From assembly GCA_027858145.1 (NCBI GenBank), contig JAQIDF010000468.1, positions 1 to 6,850 on the forward strand: a DNA stretch of 6,850 nt, read 5' to 3'. How positions within the stretch are numbered: the stretch's first letter is position 1; the number at the start of each line of letters is the position of its first letter. The position numbers were made by a program, and so were the translations under genes. The notes beneath the pieces are model-generated. The model saw nothing but the letters and a program-made list of their open reading frames with translations. It was not told where the DNA came from and ran no database searches. Source of the DNA: Prolixibacteraceae bacterium (GTDB lineage: Bacteria > Bacteroidota > Bacteroidia > Bacteroidales > Prolixibacteraceae). Below, one piece after another: positions 5,004-6,850 of the stretch.

Positions 5004-6818
5004 ATGAAAAAACGATTTATATTCATCATATTCCTGTTTACAACACTGGCATCGGTAGCGCAGGACACAAAGTTTACGATGTCGGCACCATCAATTGTAT
5101 CGCTTGGCGAACAATTCAGCCTGACGCTTACGCTAAATGCGAAGGGCAGAGATGCCAAACTACCGGAGCTAAGCAACTTCGAAATACTTATGGGCCCCAG
5201 TGTTTCATCAAGCACGAGTATCCAGATTATCAACGGTAAAACATCGCGCAATGTAAATTACAGTTACACTTACATTTTACGGGCAAAAAAAGAAGGCACG
5301 TATACCATTTCGCCGGCAACAATTAGGGCCGATGGCGACATTATTCAATCAAATACGGTTACCATCAAAGTTATTCAGGGGAAACAGCAATCACAGTCAC
5401 CCGGGCAAAGCAACCAGCAATCTCAACAAGACACTGATGCCCAAAGCGGTTCGCGCGACAATTTGTTTATACAATTTGAAACCAACAAACGAAATGTTTA
5501 CAAAGGCGAATCGCTTTTAGCTACATTCAAGTTGTACAGCAGGGTTGGGCTCTCGCTGGTTGACCAAACTCTGCCATCGTTTGAAGGATTCTGGACACAA
5601 AACATTGAAATCCCCAATGCCGACCAAACACGCACCCGTGAAGCCGTTGATGGGGTAATCTACAATGTTTACACCCTTCAGAAAAAGATTCTCATACCAC
5701 AGCAAACTGGTAAATTAAGTATTGACCCTGCCGAAATGGTTGTGGATGTTCAAAAGCGTGTTCGTTCGCAAAATGTATTCAATGATTTTTTTGGCTCGTA
5801 CCAAAATGTGCGTACAAAGATTAATTCGGATCCTATTTCCATTACTGTAAAACAATTGCCGGCTGCACCGGGTAGCTTTAGTGGAGCTGTTGGTAACTTC
5901 CAGCTCAGTTCGTCAATTGATAAAACAGAAATAAAAGCTAACGAGGCTATAACAATAAAAGCCACCATTAGTGGCAATGGCAACCTTAAACACATTACCC
6001 CTTTAGCATTTGACCTGCCCCCCGACTTTGAGGTATACGACCCGCAAACCTCATACAGCCATCAGGTAACGGACAATGGTATTTCGGGTTCAACAACTTT
6101 CGATCAGGTTATTATTCCACGTTTTGCCGGTGATTTTACAATTCCTCCGGTCGATTTTGTTTATTTCGACCCGAATTCAAAAAGTTACAAAACGCTGCGC
6201 ACAAAGCAATTTGACATACACGTAGAAAAAGGAACTGAAAGCCAGTCATCAACCGTGATGAGCTCGCTGTCAAAAGAAAATGTAAAATATATTGGACAGG
6301 ATATACGCTACATCAAGCAAAATAATAACGAGCTAAAAGAAAAAGGCAGTTTCCTTTTCGGGTCTTTGCCCTTTTATGGTTCTTATGCACTGGCTTTCGT
6401 ACTATTCATAGCATTTGTGCTCATGCAAAAGAAAAGAGCCCGTGAGAATGCAAACATTGCCCTTACACGTAACAAAAAAGCCCGCAAGATAGCCCGCAAG
6501 CACCTCAAGGCAGCTTCGGTTTGTGTTAAACACGATAACAAAAAAGAATTTTACGATTCACTTCAGCGTGCATTTTGGGGCTACTTGTGCGACAAGCTTA
6601 GCATCCCGACATCAGAGCTCAACCGCGATAATGCAAGGACAATACTCCTTAAAAGTAATGTTAACGAAGAAACAATCAGTGAATTTATTAGCTTGATTGA
6701 CAATTGCGAGATGGCACGTTTTGCCCCTTCGATGGCCGACCATCCCATTGGAGAGCAATACATACAAGCTGAAAAACTAATCGGGAAATTTGAAAAACAA
6801 ATACGCAAAAAAGCATAG
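5004..6818 (+). CDS. batD: BatD, single-anchor inner-membrane protein with Ig-like domains
   Basis: 604 aa, a full-length BatD. A signal peptide (1-19, cleavage near ASVA/Q) is followed by three beta-rich periplasmic segments at about 22-125, 152-285 and 298-408. Each ends with a related motif: GTYTISPATI (98-107), GKLSIDPAEM (236-245) and GDFTIPPVDF (376-385). A Gln/Ser-rich linker (126-148) separates the first two. One membrane helix lies at about 456-474, followed by a basic stretch (476-500) and a cytoplasmic helical domain (about 500-600) with KEFYDSL (514-520) and CEMARFAP (568-575). BatD probably links periplasmic BatA/B/C to a cytoplasmic partner such as the MoxR ATPase or DUF58 protein (inference). 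The ATG at 5004 is chosen because it opens a standard signal peptide. A candidate promoter lies just upstream, and the next gene begins 2 nt after the stop. Confidence 0.94.
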   Translation: MKKRFIFIIFLFTTLASVAQDTKFTMSAPSIVSLGEQFSLTLTLNAKGRDAKLPELSNFEILMGPSVSSSTSIQIINGKTSRNVNYSYTYILRAKKEGTYTISPATIRADGDIIQSNTVTIKVIQGKQQSQSPGQSNQQSQQDTDAQSGSRDNLFIQFETNKRNVYKGESLLATFKLYSRVGLSLVDQTLPSFEGFWTQNIEIPNADQTRTREAVDGVIYNVYTLQKKILIPQQTGKLSIDPAEMVVDVQKRVRSQNVFNDFFGSYQNVRTKINSDPISITVKQLPAAPGSFSGAVGNFQLSSSIDKTEIKANEAITIKATISGNGNLKHITPLAFDLPPDFEVYDPQTSYSHQVTDNGISGSTTFDQVIIPRFAGDFTIPPVDFVYFDPNSKSYKTLRTKQFDIHVEKGTESQSSTVMSSLSKENVKYIGQDIRYIKQNNNELKEKGSFLFGSLPFYGSYALAFVLFIAFVLMQKKRARENANIALTRNKKARKIARKHLKAASVCVKHDNKKEFYDSLQRAFWGYLCDKLSIPTSELNRDNARTILLKSNVNEETISEFISLIDNCEMARFAPSMADHPIGEQYIQAEKLIGKFEKQIRKKA

Positions 6819-6820
6819 CC

Positions 6821-6850
6821 ATGAACAAAGTGTTCTTACTCATATTATCA
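6821..6850 (+). CDS. Start of next gene, probably batE (truncated by window edge)
   Basis: Ten codons are visible, reading MNKVFLLILS, which is a short basic start followed by a hydrophobic run typical of a signal peptide. The gene starts 2 nt after the batD stop, so it belongs to the same transcript. In Bacteroidota the gene after batD is usually batE, which encodes an exported TPR/SH3-like protein, so batE is the expected identity; the visible residues alone cannot prove it. Confidence 0.6.
   Translation, partial: MNKVFLLILS

Noticed and set aside
4931..5239. 102-aa plus-strand reading frame across the batD start
   Set aside because: It overlaps batD in another frame for most of its length and includes the promoter region. 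The translation resembles no family, and batD has a clear signal peptide and full length.

Overview
The window holds most of a Bat (Bacteroides aerotolerance) operon from a member of the Bacteroidota. All genes are on the plus strand. In order they encode a DUF58 protein, a small membrane protein built like a miniature BatD, BatA, BatB, BatC, BatD, and the first ten codons of a further secreted or lipidated protein that is probably BatE. The gene order, the paired VWA proteins with a BatA-type N-terminus, the TPR protein with a Q/N/K/D-rich tail, the lack of clear Shine-Dalgarno sequences and a TAnnTTTG promoter element all point to Bacteroidota. The order Marinilabiliales/Bacteroidales is plausible, but that is an inference from general protein similarity. 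A MoxR-type AAA+ ATPase normally lies just upstream of the DUF58 gene and would be expected beyond the left edge.

Layout: 5-3967 is a tight block of four genes (DUF58 protein, mini-BatD, batA, batB) joined by an ATGA overlap and gaps of 9 and 13 nt. batC follows 28 nt later. A 204-nt gap (4800-5003) is the only sizeable non-coding stretch. It contains a run of 7-bp repeats, a possible short inverted-repeat element flanked by 9-bp direct repeats, and a candidate promoter for batD. batD is followed after 2 nt by the truncated last gene.

How the parts fit together: three proteins carry a complete metal-binding VWA site (DxSxS...T...D). One is cytosolic (DUF58) and two are predicted to face the periplasm from the inner membrane (BatA, BatB). 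Two proteins with signal peptides, Ig-like domains and a single membrane anchor (mini-BatD and BatD) share both a periplasmic sequence signature and a cytoplasmic helical tail. BatC supplies periplasmic TPRs. In the wider MoxR/VWA family the AAA+ ATPase is thought to act with VWA proteins as a chaperone or metal-insertion-like system. For Bat itself the molecular substrate is not established, and the original aerotolerance phenotype does not define a mechanism.

This is a known but mechanistically obscure system, not a wholly new one. The most interesting observations are the repeated G-x-[hydrophobic]-[TS]-I-x-P signature that links BatD's three periplasmic segments to the small upstream protein, an in-phase slippery heptamer at the junction with batA, the codon-phased repeat tract in batC, and the small structured insert between batC and batD.
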